From assembly GCA_035373905.1 (NCBI GenBank), contig DAOSOK010000051.1:1-30005 (forward strand): a stretch of DNA of 30,005 nucleotides, given 5' to 3'. The stretch's first letter is position 1; the number at the start of each line of letters is the position of its first letter. The position numbers and the translations under genes are program-made. Under the pieces are notes generated by a model. That model saw only the letters and a list, made by a program, of their open reading frames with translations, was not told where the DNA came from and searched no databases. Shown piece after piece: positions 8,973 to 18,041 of this stretch. Source of the DNA: Candidatus Ozemobacteraceae bacterium. GTDB lineage: Bacteria; Muiribacteriota; Ozemobacteria; Ozemobacterales; Ozemobacteraceae.

Positions 8973-10322
8973 TCAGAGGTCGCCGACGAAGGCCTTGAAG
9001 GCGCGGCGGGCTTCGACGATGGCGGCGGCACGGCGGTGTTCGGCGGTTTCGCCTTTCACGGTCGGGCCGGATCCGGTCAGCAGGCCAAAGTTGGCGTTCA
9101 TGGGGGCGAAGTCCTTGGGTTTGTGGCCTTTGAAGGTGACATAATTGACGAGGGCGCCCAGCATCGTCTGGGGGGGCGGCACGACAGGTTGCTTCTTGAG
9201 ACAGATACGGGCGGCGTTCAGGCCGGCCAGCAGGCCCATGCCCGTGGATTCGGTGTAGCCTTCGACGCCGCAGATCTGGCCAGCGACGAACCAGTCGGGG
9301 TGGTCTTTCACCTGAAGCGTCGGGGTGAGAAACGCGGGCGAGAATAAATAGCTGTTGCGATGCATCTGGCCGAGGCGGGTGAAAACCGCATTTTTCAGGG
9401 CCGGAATCAGCCGGAAGACTCGCTCCTGCTCGCCGTGTTTGAGATTCGTCTGGAAGCCGACGATGTTGTACATGCTGCCGAGAAGGTTGTCCTGGCGAAG
9501 CTGCACGAGGGCCCACGGGCGGCGGCCGGTACGGGGATCGATGAACCCAACCGGTTTCATCGGCCCGAATCGCAGCGAATCCGGTCCGGTCGAGGCGATC
9601 TCCTCGACGGGCTGGCAGCCGCTGAAGAACTGGCGTCTCGCCTCCTTCTCGAACTCGGGGAGCGGCGTGCGCTCGGCGGCGAGCAGCTGTTTCACGAACT
9701 CCTCGTATTCCGCCTTGTTCATGGGGCAGTTGATGTAATCGCCCTGCTCCTCGCCGTCGCCGTACCGGTTCGCGACGAAAGCGCAGCTCATGTCAACGCT
9801 TTCCGAGGAGACGACCGGGGCGATCGCGTCGAAGAAGGCGAGCTTGTCGGCCCCGAACGTCTTCGTCAGCCAGGACAGCATTTTCGTCGACGTCAGGGGA
9901 CCGGTGGCGAGAATCACGATTCCCTCGTCGGGGAACTCGGCGGCTTCGTCGTTGACGAACTCGACGTGGCTGTGGCCGGTCATATAGCGGGTGATTTCGC
10001 GGGCGAAGGCCTCGCGATCGACCGCCAGCGCGTTTCCGGCCGGCACCCGGTATTTGTAGGCCACGTCGAGAATGTAACTGCTCAGCGCGCGCAGCTCCTC
10101 CTTGAGCAGGCCCGAGGCCCGGTCGGGAAGGTTGCTACCGATCGAGTTGCTGCAGACGAGTTCGGCGAGAAGGTCCGTCGAATGCGCGCCCGTGGGGACC
10201 TTCGGCCGCATCTCGACGAGCTTGACGCGCACCCCGCGCCGAATGAGCTGGAACGTCGCCTCGACACCGGCCAGGCCGGCGCCGATCACGGTCACATTCG
10301 GATGGTCATTCTTCCTGGCCAC
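8973..10322 (-). CDS. trmFO: Methylenetetrahydrofolate-tRNA-(uracil-54 C5)-methyltransferase TrmFO
   Basis: TrmFO uses methylenetetrahydrofolate and FADH2 to make m5U54 (ribothymidine) in the T-loop of tRNAs. The 449 residues match the family length. A dinucleotide-binding GAGLAG motif lies at 14-19, followed by EMRP (37-40) and HSTDLLAELVCSNS, whose C57 corresponds to one of the two cysteines important in the family; INCPMNK supplies the other (about C199). The tail has the usual GMGLLAGLNAA and NANFGLL segments. The start is a GTG at 10322 that overlaps the end of topA by 17 bp, with GGGAGGA inside topA as its ribosome-binding site, so translational coupling is likely. It is the last gene of the minus-strand run. 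TrmFO instead of TrmA argues against a gammaproteobacterium. Confidence 0.97.
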   Translation of the reverse strand: MARKNDHPNVTVIGAGLAGVEATFQLIRRGVRVKLVEMRPKVPTGAHSTDLLAELVCSNSIGSNLPDRASGLLKEELRALSSYILDVAYKYRVPAGNALAVDREAFAREITRYMTGHSHVEFVNDEAAEFPDEGIVILATGPLTSTKMLSWLTKTFGADKLAFFDAIAPVVSSESVDMSCAFVANRYGDGEEQGDYINCPMNKAEYEEFVKQLLAAERTPLPEFEKEARRQFFSGCQPVEEIASTGPDSLRFGPMKPVGFIDPRTGRRPWALVQLRQDNLLGSMYNIVGFQTNLKHGEQERVFRLIPALKNAVFTRLGQMHRNSYLFSPAFLTPTLQVKDHPDWFVAGQICGVEGYTESTGMGLLAGLNAARICLKKQPVVPPPQTMLGALVNYVTFKGHKPKDFAPMNANFGLLTGSGPTVKGETAEHRRAAAIVEARRAFKAFVGDL

Positions 10323-12681
10323 CGGGTCCTCCCTCGTCCTTATCGGGGATGCGCCTGAAGTCGCACCCTTTCTTCGAGCACTTGATGAACGTGCCCATCT
10401 TTTTCGTGGTATGCCAGACCAGCGGCGATTTGCATTCGGGGCAGAGGTCGCCCGTCGGCTTCGACCAGGTGGTCAGCATGCAGGTCGGGTAGTTGGAACA
10501 GCCGTAAAACGTGCGGCGGCCGCCCTTCGCCTTCTTCACGACGACTTTCCCGTCGCACCCGTCGAGCGGGCAGGCGACGCCGATCTCCTGCTGAATTCGT
10601 TTCGTCGTCTTGCACTCGGGGTATTTCGAACAGGCCATGAACCGGCCGAACCGGCCGTTCCGAATCACCATCGGCGAGCCGCACGCTTCGCAGACCTGGT
10701 CGGTCGGCACGAGATCGGGGCCGGCTTCAGCCTTGAGCTTGTCGAGTGTCTCGCGCAGCTGGAGCTTGCCCTGGACCTGCCCGCTCGCGAAGAGCAGCAT
10801 CTCGTCGGGGATGTTCTCGGTGGATTTGCATTCGGGATACCCGGAGCAGGAAAGGAATTTGCCCGTCCGGCCGAGTTTCACGATCATGACCTTACCGCAG
10901 GTCGGGCAGGTGCAGTCGGTTTCGTATTGAATGCGCTGGAGCTCGGTCTCGGCCTTTTTCAGATCGTTGATGAACGGCCCGTAGAATTCGCTCAGCAGAC
11001 GAACCCAGTCTTTCCGGCCGTCTTCCACCTCGTCGAGGTTGGCTTCCATGGCGGCGGTGAATTTCGGATTGATGATGTCGCCGAACTTCGACACGAGCAG
11101 TTCCGTCGCGAGGAACGCGGCGTCCGACGGGCGGAAGCGGCCCTCGACCTTCTTCACGTATCCGCGCTGCTGGATCGTCTCGATGATGGCGGCGTAGGTG
11201 CTCGGCCGTCCGATGCCCTCTTTTTCGAGGGTCTTGATGAGCATCGACTCGCTGTAGCGCGGCGGCGGCTGCGTAAAATGCTGTTCCGGATCGATCTTCA
11301 CCAGCATGATTTTTTCACCGGTGGTGACTTCCGGCAGCTTCTGTCTGGCCTCTCGAGCCGCGTCTTCTTCAGCGCCCGCTTCCGGAGCTGGTGCGTCGGC
11401 ATCCTCGATCTTCGCTTCGGAGTAAAGCGAGGTGAATCCGTCGAAGGTCATCGTGGTTCCCGACGCCTGGAGCAGATGCCGGCCGGCTTCGAGGTCGATC
11501 GTCACGACGTCGTATTCCGCCTCGGCCATCTGGGACGCGACGAACCGACGCCAGATCAGCGTATAGAGTTTCAACTGCTCCGCGGAAAGGTTCTTCGCCA
11601 TCTTTTCCGGGGTTCTCCAGACTGAGGTCGGCCGAATCGCCTCGTGGGCATCCTGGGCGCCTTTGCGGGTCTTGAACGCGCGGGGTTTCTCGAGTCCGTA
11701 CCGCCCGTGAAAACTCTTCTCGATATACTCGCGCGCCTCGCTCAGCCCTTCCGGAGAAATGCGGACGGAGTCGGTTCGCATGTAACTGATGAGACCCACG
11801 TGGCCTTCGCCGGCGAGTTCAACGCCCTCGTAGAGGCGCTGGGCTACCGACATGGTCCTCCGGGAGGTGAAGCCGAATTTTTGAGCGGCATCCTGCTGGA
11901 GCGTGCTGGTGATGAACGGCGGCGGGGGCGTCTGCTTTCTCGACCGGCGCAGCACGTTCGAGACGCGCAGCCCTGCAGATTCTATTTCAAAAACTATTTT
12001 TTTCGCTTCGTCCCCGGTGCCGACGGCGGACTTTTTCCCGTCGGTCTTCGTCAGCTTGACCGTGAAGGGGTGGCGGTCCTGGGTGTTCACCACGGCCTCG
12101 ATCGTCCAGTATTCCTCGGGGTTGAACGCGAGAATTTCCTTTTCGCGGTCGCAGATCAGGAGCACCGCGACGGACTGGACCCGGCCGGCGGACAGGCCGA
12201 GGCAGACTTTTTTCCAGAGCAGGGGCGACAGTTTGTAGCCTACCAGGCGGTCGAGAATGCGTCGCGACTGCTGGGCGTTCACGAGGTTGAGATCGATGGG
12301 GCGCGGCTGCTCGAGCGAGCGCAGCACCTCGTCCTTCGTGATGGCGTTGAAGGTCACTCGGCAGGCGCTCGCCAGGTCGATGCCCAACGCGCTCGCCAGA
12401 TGCCAGCTGATCGCCTCGCCTTCGCGGTCGGGATCGGGGGCAAGGTAGATGTTTTCGACCTTTTCCGCGGCTTCCCGGAGACGGATGATGACGTCCTTGC
12501 GGTCCGGAACCACGCGGAACACCGGAATGAACCCGCGATCGGGCTCCACCCCGAGCTTCGAATCTGGCAGGTCGATCACATGGCCCTTGCTGGCCTCGAC
12601 GATGAATTCGCGACCGAGAAACTTCGTGAGGGTCTTGATCTTTCCGGGCGACTCGACGATGACGAGATGTTTTGCGCTCAT
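10306..12681 (-). CDS. topA: DNA topoisomerase I (type IA) with four C-terminal zinc ribbons
   Basis: This 791-residue enzyme relaxes negative supercoils by single-strand passage. The N-terminal TOPRIM domain has E10 (VIVESPGK) and the acidic DPDREGE motif (83-89). The catalytic tyrosine is Y300 in GLISYMRTDS. NAQQSRRILDRLVGY and LSAGRVQSVA are the usual DNA-gate motifs. The C-terminus carries four cysteine-rich Topo-Zn ribbons beginning CTCPTCG, CEACGS, CPLDGCDG and CPECKS, the last shorter than the others. An acidic and proline/alanine-rich insertion (about 425-455, DADAPAPEAGAEEDAA) is not part of the core fold. The ATG at 12681 has no clear Shine-Dalgarno sequence, unlike most genes here. 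The gene sits 30 bp after smg and overlaps trmFO. Confidence 0.98.
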   Translation of the reverse strand: MSAKHLVIVESPGKIKTLTKFLGREFIVEASKGHVIDLPDSKLGVEPDRGFIPVFRVVPDRKDVIIRLREAAEKVENIYLAPDPDREGEAISWHLASALGIDLASACRVTFNAITKDEVLRSLEQPRPIDLNLVNAQQSRRILDRLVGYKLSPLLWKKVCLGLSAGRVQSVAVLLICDREKEILAFNPEEYWTIEAVVNTQDRHPFTVKLTKTDGKKSAVGTGDEAKKIVFEIESAGLRVSNVLRRSRKQTPPPPFITSTLQQDAAQKFGFTSRRTMSVAQRLYEGVELAGEGHVGLISYMRTDSVRISPEGLSEAREYIEKSFHGRYGLEKPRAFKTRKGAQDAHEAIRPTSVWRTPEKMAKNLSAEQLKLYTLIWRRFVASQMAEAEYDVVTIDLEAGRHLLQASGTTMTFDGFTSLYSEAKIEDADAPAPEAGAEEDAAREARQKLPEVTTGEKIMLVKIDPEQHFTQPPPRYSESMLIKTLEKEGIGRPSTYAAIIETIQQRGYVKKVEGRFRPSDAAFLATELLVSKFGDIINPKFTAAMEANLDEVEDGRKDWVRLLSEFYGPFINDLKKAETELQRIQYETDCTCPTCGKVMIVKLGRTGKFLSCSGYPECKSTENIPDEMLLFASGQVQGKLQLRETLDKLKAEAGPDLVPTDQVCEACGSPMVIRNGRFGRFMACSKYPECKTTKRIQQEIGVACPLDGCDGKVVVKKAKGGRRTFYGCSNYPTCMLTTWSKPTGDLCPECKSPLVWHTTKKMGTFIKCSKKGCDFRRIPDKDEGGPGGQEE

Positions 12682-12701
12682 GAATTTATATTGCCAATGT
12701 T

Positions 12702-12707
12702 ATTATA
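12702..12707 (-). promoter_or_regulatory. Possible internal -10 element before topA
   Basis: A perfect TATAAT on the minus strand lies in the AT-rich 30-bp gap between smg and topA. No -35 match is seen at 16-18 bp and there is no TGn extension, so it may simply be AT-rich spacer. If real, it would give topA a leader of only about 14 nt. Confidence 0.25.
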
Positions 12708-12711
12708 CATA

Positions 12712-13284
12712 TCAATTTATGAAGACGGGCGGATTGACCTTGCTGCTGAACATGGCGGTCGTCCCCGGCGTCGTACTGGTCTGCGCCTGGGTCTGCCCCT
12801 GGGGGTCGTTCATATACAGGATCAGCTCGAGGCGGGTCGGAGTGACCTCGCGCAGATCGTGGCGCCACAGATATTCGATGGCGCGCTCGAAATGGAGCGA
12901 CGTGATCTCGCCGCGCTCCAGGACGCCCAGCAAGTGCTGCTGCGCTTCGGGAGTGAGCCGGATCGCCTCCGACGAGTGCAACTGGCGCACACCGCCTGAC
13001 TTGGCGTGGTCGGCAACGTCCGTCGACGGTTTCTCGACGACGGGCGGTTCGGAAAGCCCGGTTACGCCTTTCCCGGCGACGGTGAGGCTCATCAGGGAAA
13101 GCCACTTCATGGCCGTCTCGATTTCCTCCATGCGGAATCCCTGCTTCATCAGGCGGGCGATCAGCGGCATCTCCTCGGCGGCCTCCTCCGGTGCTGCGGA
13201 GGGAACGTCGTTCTTCTCGATCTGGCGTCTGACCAGATCCATCAACTTCATGAGCTGGCCGAGCGGTGTTCTGGTTTTATTCAC
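12712..13284 (-). CDS. smg: Smg family protein (DUF494)
   Basis: This 190-residue protein matches the Smg/DUF494 pattern in its two conserved parts: a helical region with QGFRMEEIETAMKWLSLM (about 48-65) and a C-terminal region with IRLTPEAQQHLLGVLERGEI and LRLE-type helices ending in RLELILYMND. The two parts are joined by a poorly conserved linker (70-100). The biochemical function of Smg is unknown, but the family typically lies beside dprA (smf) and topA or a topA-like gene, exactly as here. The start is a GTG at 13284, directly abutting the dprA stop codon, with GGGGAGG in the end of dprA. The C-terminal tail after about 158 is Thr/Gln-rich and looks lineage-specific. Confidence 0.82.
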   Translation of the reverse strand: MNKTRTPLGQLMKLMDLVRRQIEKNDVPSAAPEEAAEEMPLIARLMKQGFRMEEIETAMKWLSLMSLTVAGKGVTGLSEPPVVEKPSTDVADHAKSGGVRQLHSSEAIRLTPEAQQHLLGVLERGEITSLHFERAIEYLWRHDLREVTPTRLELILYMNDPQGQTQAQTSTTPGTTAMFSSKVNPPVFIN

Positions 13285-14436
13285 TTATGACCTCCCCTGA
13301 GGGGGTTTGATTTTCGCATGATACATATTCCCCGGCAGCTTCACCAGAAAATCTCTCATTTCGAGTGTAAGCAGCAGGGAAAACAGCCGGTCGCGCGTCC
13401 AGCGGCCGTCGGCGAGCAGCCGGTCGAGCGGCACGGGTTCGCCGGCGATCGCCGAAAGCAGCCGGGTTTCTTCCGGGGTCAGATCCAGTTCCTGCGCGTC
13501 GCGTTCGGCGGCGGAAGCCGTCGTTTCTCGCGCTGGAAGCAGGCGAGCGTAGTATTCGACGAGATCGTGGGGCGACGTCACAAGCTGGGCGCCGTCCTTG
13601 ATCAGGGCCAGGGTTCCCTCGGCGAGCGCGGAACGGATGTTGCCGGGAATCGCGAACACCTCGCGGTCCTGTTCCGCCGCGAGCCGGGCCGTGATCAGCG
13701 AGCCGCTGCGGGCCGTGGCCTCGACGACGACGGTCGCTACGCACATGCCGGCGATGACGCGGTTCCTGACCGGGAAGTGCCAGGGCCGGGCGGGGGTGCC
13801 GGGCGGGTATTCCGAGACGAGCGCGCCGTTCTCGGCGAGAATGCGCTCGCGGATTTTCCGGTTCGCGGCCGGGTAGGTGATATCGGGCCCCGAGCCGAGC
13901 ACAGCAACGGTGCGGCCGCCGCCTTCGAGGGCCCCGAGATGGGCGAACGTGTCGACGCCGAGGGCGAGGCCACTGACGACGACGAAACCTGCGGCGGCGA
14001 GCTCGCGACCGAAATCGCGGGCGATGTCGAAGCCGAGCTGCGTGCCGTTCCGGGCGCCGACGATGGCGATGTGCGGCCGGGGATCGACGGGCAGACGGCC
14101 GCGGACGAACAGGACGAGCGGTGAATCGGGAATCTCACGCAGCAGCGGGGGGTATTCGGGATCGGCAAACGTCACCATCCGGACGTTTTTTTTCTCGATC
14201 GTGTCCGGGTCGCAGACGGGAACGAGACGATCGCGTTCGGCGACGAACCGCTCGAGACGATCCCGCGTCCAGCCTTTCACGCGGCTCAGCGCCGCCTTGT
14301 CGGCGGCAAGAACGGCGTCGGGCGTCCGGAACTCCTTGATGAGGCCGGCCCTCACGGTGTCCCCGATCCAGGAGACGGCGGCGAGCTTCAGCCAGGCGAG
14401 ACAGGAGCCAGACGAGGTTCCCGGGGACTCACGCAT
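13285..14436 (-). CDS. dprA: DNA-processing protein DprA (Smf)
   Basis: DprA protects incoming single-stranded DNA and loads RecA during natural transformation, and is also found in non-transformable bacteria. The Rossmann-like core is clear: IAIVGARNGTQLG (123-135), VVSGLALGVDTFAHLGAL (153-170), GSGPDITYPAAN (181-192), SEYPPGTP (208-215), FPVRNRVIAGM (221-231) and ARSGSLITARLA (242-253), followed by FAIPGNI. Residues 1-65 form the helix-hairpin-helix/SAM-like N-terminal region. Residues 315-370 look like the C-terminal winged-helix domain (LTPEETRLLSAI, DRLFSLLLTLEMRDFLVKLPGNMY). The ATG overlaps the end of the HEAT gene by 8 bp, with AGGAG ten bases upstream. No other competence gene is in the window. 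Confidence 0.97.
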   Translation of the reverse strand: MRESPGTSSGSCLAWLKLAAVSWIGDTVRAGLIKEFRTPDAVLAADKAALSRVKGWTRDRLERFVAERDRLVPVCDPDTIEKKNVRMVTFADPEYPPLLREIPDSPLVLFVRGRLPVDPRPHIAIVGARNGTQLGFDIARDFGRELAAAGFVVVSGLALGVDTFAHLGALEGGGRTVAVLGSGPDITYPAANRKIRERILAENGALVSEYPPGTPARPWHFPVRNRVIAGMCVATVVVEATARSGSLITARLAAEQDREVFAIPGNIRSALAEGTLALIKDGAQLVTSPHDLVEYYARLLPARETTASAAERDAQELDLTPEETRLLSAIAGEPVPLDRLLADGRWTRDRLFSLLLTLEMRDFLVKLPGNMYHAKIKPPQGRS

Positions 14437-16753
14437 CGCTCAGGGGCTCCTGCGGGTTGCGAATGGTTTTCATGACCTTGTTGCACCAGAAGACGACCGT
14501 TTCGGAAACGCCCTCGGCGGCGACGGCTTCGTTCAGAACGGGAAGCACGGCCAAACCCACGCCCGCCAGCGCTTCGGCCGCCATCGTCCTGACCGCCGTC
14601 TGTTCGTGCCCGAACAGCGGTATGAAACTGGCGGGAATCCGCTGTGCCAGCAGAACGAGCTGTCGTTTGGCGGTTCTCAGCTCGCGTTCTTCCTTGACGC
14701 GGGCGATGTGATCCATGAGCAGCTTGATTCCCTCGGGCTGGCCGTGCTCGGATATCGCGGCCATCGCCGCGGTCCTCACCGCGTAGACGGCGTCGTTCAG
14801 GGCTTCGCCGAGAATCGTCCGCGATTTGAGGCCCGGGAACCGGCCGAGGGCCTCGGCCGCCGACTGCCTGACCTTGTCCTCGGCATCGCTCATCAGCATG
14901 ATCAGCAGATCGACGCCGCGCTCTTCCTCGAGCTCCCGGATCGCGATGGCCGAGTTGCGCCTGAGCACCATCTCGTCGCTCTCGACGCACTTCGCGATCG
15001 TCTCGAAGACACCGCTGCCCAGCTTGCGGAACGCACGTCCGATGTTGCGATGCACTTCGGCGTTGCGGTCGGACAAGCCCCGAAGCAGGGGAACGACGGC
15101 GCGCGCATCGCCGATGTTTCCCAGCGCGATGGCGGCGTAAATACGCACCCAGTCGCTTTCATCGCGAAGGGCATCCATGAGGATGTCGACGGATGATGAA
15201 TCGGCGATGACGCCGAGCGCCTGGCAGCAGCAGAGCCGAAGCTCGCGGTCGCCCAGGCGCAGATGCTCGTGAATCTTTTCGAGATGCTGGCGGCCGGTCT
15301 TTTCGAGGATCTGGCCTATCCAGAAGCGAATGTCTTCGTTGTCGAAGGACATGGCGCGCAGAAGCTGATCGACGCCGTAGTTTTCGAGTCGCATGATGCT
15401 CTGCGAAGCCGAGCGGCGAACGCTCCAGGAGGGGTCTGCGAGCGATTTGATCAGATCGCGGATGACGTCGGGGTTGCTCGAACCGCCGAGCGCCTTGGCG
15501 GCGAAGAAGCGGATGTTCTTGCTCTTGTCGTTCAACGCCTTGATCAGATACGGCATGCCCGGCTCGCCGATCGACTCGAGAATGCGCGTCACCCAGTAGC
15601 GGACATCGTCATTCTGGCTGTTGAGGGCTTCCGCGATACGATCGACGCCTTTTTCGCCGATTTCGGTGAGGGCGTAGGCGCAGCTTCGGCGAACGTTCCA
15701 CGACTCGTTCGACAGGCCCTCGATGAGGGCAGGAACGGCTTTCGGGCTGGCGATCTCGCCGAGAGCGGCGGCGCAGAAGCTCATCACTTCAGGCTTCCCG
15801 TTCCTGAAGAACCGGATCAGGGGCTCGACGACGCGGGAACCGAGTTTCACGATTCCCTTGCGAACCAGGAACCGCTGATTGTCATCGACGGCCTCGATGA
15901 AGGCGAAAAGCCGCGCCATGCCGCGATCGCCAGTGCGGACGAGCGCCAGCAGGCAGCCGTCGCGGATATCCTCGTTGGGCTCCTGCATGGCCTCGATCAT
16001 CGGCTCGACGGCGTTCTCGCCGATGTCGGCGAGCGCCTGCGTCGCGCTCTTGCGGATCGTCCAGTCAGGGTCGGCCAGCGAATCGATGAGAACCCTGATG
16101 ACCCGCGTGTCGCCCGATTCGCCGAGTGCGGCGGCGATGACGTAGCGCATCTGTTTGTCGCCCGATCGCAAGGCTTCGAGCAGGATTTTCTGGGCCTTCG
16201 GGCCCATCCGGCCCAGGTTTTTGATGATCCAGAACCGGACGTCCTCGTCGGCCGTCTTGTTCATCACCTGCTCGAGCGACGGGATGATCTCTTCTCCGAA
16301 CTTCGTCAGCGCCTCGGCAGCGGCCTTTCTGACCGCCCACTTTTCGTCGCCGAGCAGCCTGATGAGGGCCGAGATCCCCATGGTTTCGCGCAATTCGCCG
16401 AGCGACATCGCGGCAAAGTAGCGCACATCATGGTTCGTGCTTTTCACGGCGCGCAGGATGGCCGGAGTTCCCTTGTTGCCGAATCTTCCGATGACCTGCA
16501 GCGCCCAGTGCTGGATGTCCTCGCTGTAGGAGTTGATCGCTGCCGAAAGAATCGGGAGCGCGGAGTCACCGAACGCGAATACCTGGTCGGCGGCCGTTTT
16601 CCGGACGATCCAGTGTTCGTCGCCGAACGCGTTCACGAGGAACTGCAGCGCGGTTTCGTTGCGCACGCGGCCGATCTCCTCGACGAGCTGGACTTTCCGC
16701 TCTTTATTCGAGAGGGGGAAGGAATCGATCAGTTTCTGCGTATAGGCATCCAT
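14429..16753 (-). CDS. Large HEAT-repeat protein of unknown function
   Basis: Nearly the whole 774-residue chain is HEAT/PBS-lyase-type repeats of about 31 residues, more than twenty in all, with the recurring pattern D-x-W-x-V/I-R-x-x-A-A-x-A-L-x-x-I/L-G. Good examples are DPDWTIRKSATQALADIGENA and DEKWAVRKAAAEALTKFGEE. There is no signal peptide, membrane segment or catalytic domain, so it is most likely a cytoplasmic solenoid scaffold that binds protein or nucleic acid. Some HEAT proteins of this class act on phycobilin or DNA-glycosylase substrates, but no such residues stand out. I chose the ATG at 16753; a TTG at 16792 in the same frame would add 13 residues, but neither has a strong ribosome-binding site. 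It lies between cdaR and dprA and overlaps dprA, so it is co-transcribed with both. Confidence 0.88.
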   Translation of the reverse strand: MDAYTQKLIDSFPLSNKERKVQLVEEIGRVRNETALQFLVNAFGDEHWIVRKTAADQVFAFGDSALPILSAAINSYSEDIQHWALQVIGRFGNKGTPAILRAVKSTNHDVRYFAAMSLGELRETMGISALIRLLGDEKWAVRKAAAEALTKFGEEIIPSLEQVMNKTADEDVRFWIIKNLGRMGPKAQKILLEALRSGDKQMRYVIAAALGESGDTRVIRVLIDSLADPDWTIRKSATQALADIGENAVEPMIEAMQEPNEDIRDGCLLALVRTGDRGMARLFAFIEAVDDNQRFLVRKGIVKLGSRVVEPLIRFFRNGKPEVMSFCAAALGEIASPKAVPALIEGLSNESWNVRRSCAYALTEIGEKGVDRIAEALNSQNDDVRYWVTRILESIGEPGMPYLIKALNDKSKNIRFFAAKALGGSSNPDVIRDLIKSLADPSWSVRRSASQSIMRLENYGVDQLLRAMSFDNEDIRFWIGQILEKTGRQHLEKIHEHLRLGDRELRLCCCQALGVIADSSSVDILMDALRDESDWVRIYAAIALGNIGDARAVVPLLRGLSDRNAEVHRNIGRAFRKLGSGVFETIAKCVESDEMVLRRNSAIAIRELEEERGVDLLIMLMSDAEDKVRQSAAEALGRFPGLKSRTILGEALNDAVYAVRTAAMAAISEHGQPEGIKLLMDHIARVKEERELRTAKRQLVLLAQRIPASFIPLFGHEQTAVRTMAAEALAGVGLAVLPVLNEAVAAEGVSETVVFWCNKVMKTIRNPQEPLSDA

Positions 16754-16810
16754 GAGGCTCTCATTCTTACCAGCGACGTTTTCCCAAGTCAACGAGGAAT
16801 CTCGACCGGG

Positions 16811-18037
16811 TCATTGGCCCACTCCGTGGGCGCCCTCCGGCCTCGGGGGATCGGGCTGTATTTCCGTGATTTCGATCTGGACTTTTTTCGGCTGGATCTC
16901 GACGACTTCGACCTTGTCGGGAACACCGACGGGGCACGGCAAGTCTACGGCGTAACTGCCGGGGGCCATTTTCCGCATATCGAGAACGAGGTTCATATCT
17001 GCCCGCGAAACCTTGTCCAATTGCTCGACGAAGCCGCGCAGGATCAGGGTATAGCTCGACGGCGAGACCAGGCAGTGCTGGTTGCTCGAGTTTTTCACCG
17101 TCAGCGGAAGGCCGGCGAACTGGCGGACGACCTGCGAAGCCGTCAGGCGGATTCCGACGATGACCGTCCCGGTGCCGGCAACGCGGACCGTTTCGACGGG
17201 GGGCTTGAGAAGCGCGGTGATACTGCCGGAAGACGTCATCATGGCGAGATCGATCGGCATCGTCAGCAACTCGCTCATCTGCTCGAGAATTCTCCCCGGG
17301 CCGGTGATCGAGATATCCGGCGGCGTGACGTCGAAGCCTTCGAGACGGTATCCCTCCGGCGGCTTGTTGATGAACTGGGGCATGACGCGGATGACCTTGC
17401 CCGGATACCCCGCCTTCACCGTGATATCGACGTTGACCTTTTCGGGAACGACCTTCACGCCTTCGATGGTTTCGCCTGACGTCGCCAGCAGCAGAACGGG
17501 GCAGCTCTCGCTCACCGAGTTTCTGGCATTATTGAGAGTGACGACGACCTGCGCCACGGCAATACGCTCGATCGCCTCCTTCGAGCCTTCGACCGTCACC
17601 CGCCTTGGCGTCAGGTTCGGCATTTCGGAAAGGAAGCCCTCGTCCGTCTGCCCTTTGATCTCGGCGGAAATATCGAATTCCCGGCGGATGAGCGGCTCCC
17701 CGGTCACTTCGATCTGGGCCGGCTTGATCGAAACCATCGTCAGGCCGGGCGGGGTCGTGACCTTGAGAGGCAGCATGGCCGAGCCTGGCCGGAGCGAGTA
17801 GAGATCGACGCTGACCTGAACGAGATCGCGGCCGGCGATGATGAAGTCGCGGCGCGTCCCCGTGAGAACCACCTCGGCCATGGCCGCCTGGGGCAGAACG
17901 CGCATCAACTGCGGCATGTTCCGGTATTCGACCTTCGTCGTCACGGTTCGCCGGATCATCGGTGAAACGATGATGTTCACGTAGATCCAGAGCACAAGGG
18001 CAAGCAGGATCGTAACCAGCTTCAGATTGATTCGCAT
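16811..18037 (-). CDS. cdaR: YbbR-domain protein CdaR, regulator of diadenylate cyclase
   Basis: CdaR proteins are anchored in the inner membrane and control the activity of CdaA. This 408-residue protein has one N-terminal membrane helix (about 6-25, LVTILLALVLWIYVNIIV), then extracytoplasmic YbbR repeats. I count about four: near 35-115, 120-205, 210-300 and 305-395. Each ends in motifs like PAQIEVTGEP, PRRVTVEGSKE, PPDISITGPG and PKKVQIEI. The start lies 4 bp after the cdaA stop, the classic cdaA-cdaR arrangement. The usual third gene, glmM, is absent; a HEAT-repeat gene follows. The C-terminal tail (PDPPRPEGAHGVGQ) is proline/glycine-rich and probably disordered. Confidence 0.93.
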   Translation of the reverse strand: MRINLKLVTILLALVLWIYVNIIVSPMIRRTVTTKVEYRNMPQLMRVLPQAAMAEVVLTGTRRDFIIAGRDLVQVSVDLYSLRPGSAMLPLKVTTPPGLTMVSIKPAQIEVTGEPLIRREFDISAEIKGQTDEGFLSEMPNLTPRRVTVEGSKEAIERIAVAQVVVTLNNARNSVSESCPVLLLATSGETIEGVKVVPEKVNVDITVKAGYPGKVIRVMPQFINKPPEGYRLEGFDVTPPDISITGPGRILEQMSELLTMPIDLAMMTSSGSITALLKPPVETVRVAGTGTVIVGIRLTASQVVRQFAGLPLTVKNSSNQHCLVSPSSYTLILRGFVEQLDKVSRADMNLVLDMRKMAPGSYAVDLPCPVGVPDKVEVVEIQPKKVQIEITEIQPDPPRPEGAHGVGQ

Positions 18038-18041
18038 GGCT

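Noticed and set aside
15263..17479. 738-codon plus-strand frame across the HEAT and cdaR genes
   Set aside because: It spans two genes with clear families on the other strand, and its composition is that of an antisense GC-rich frame.
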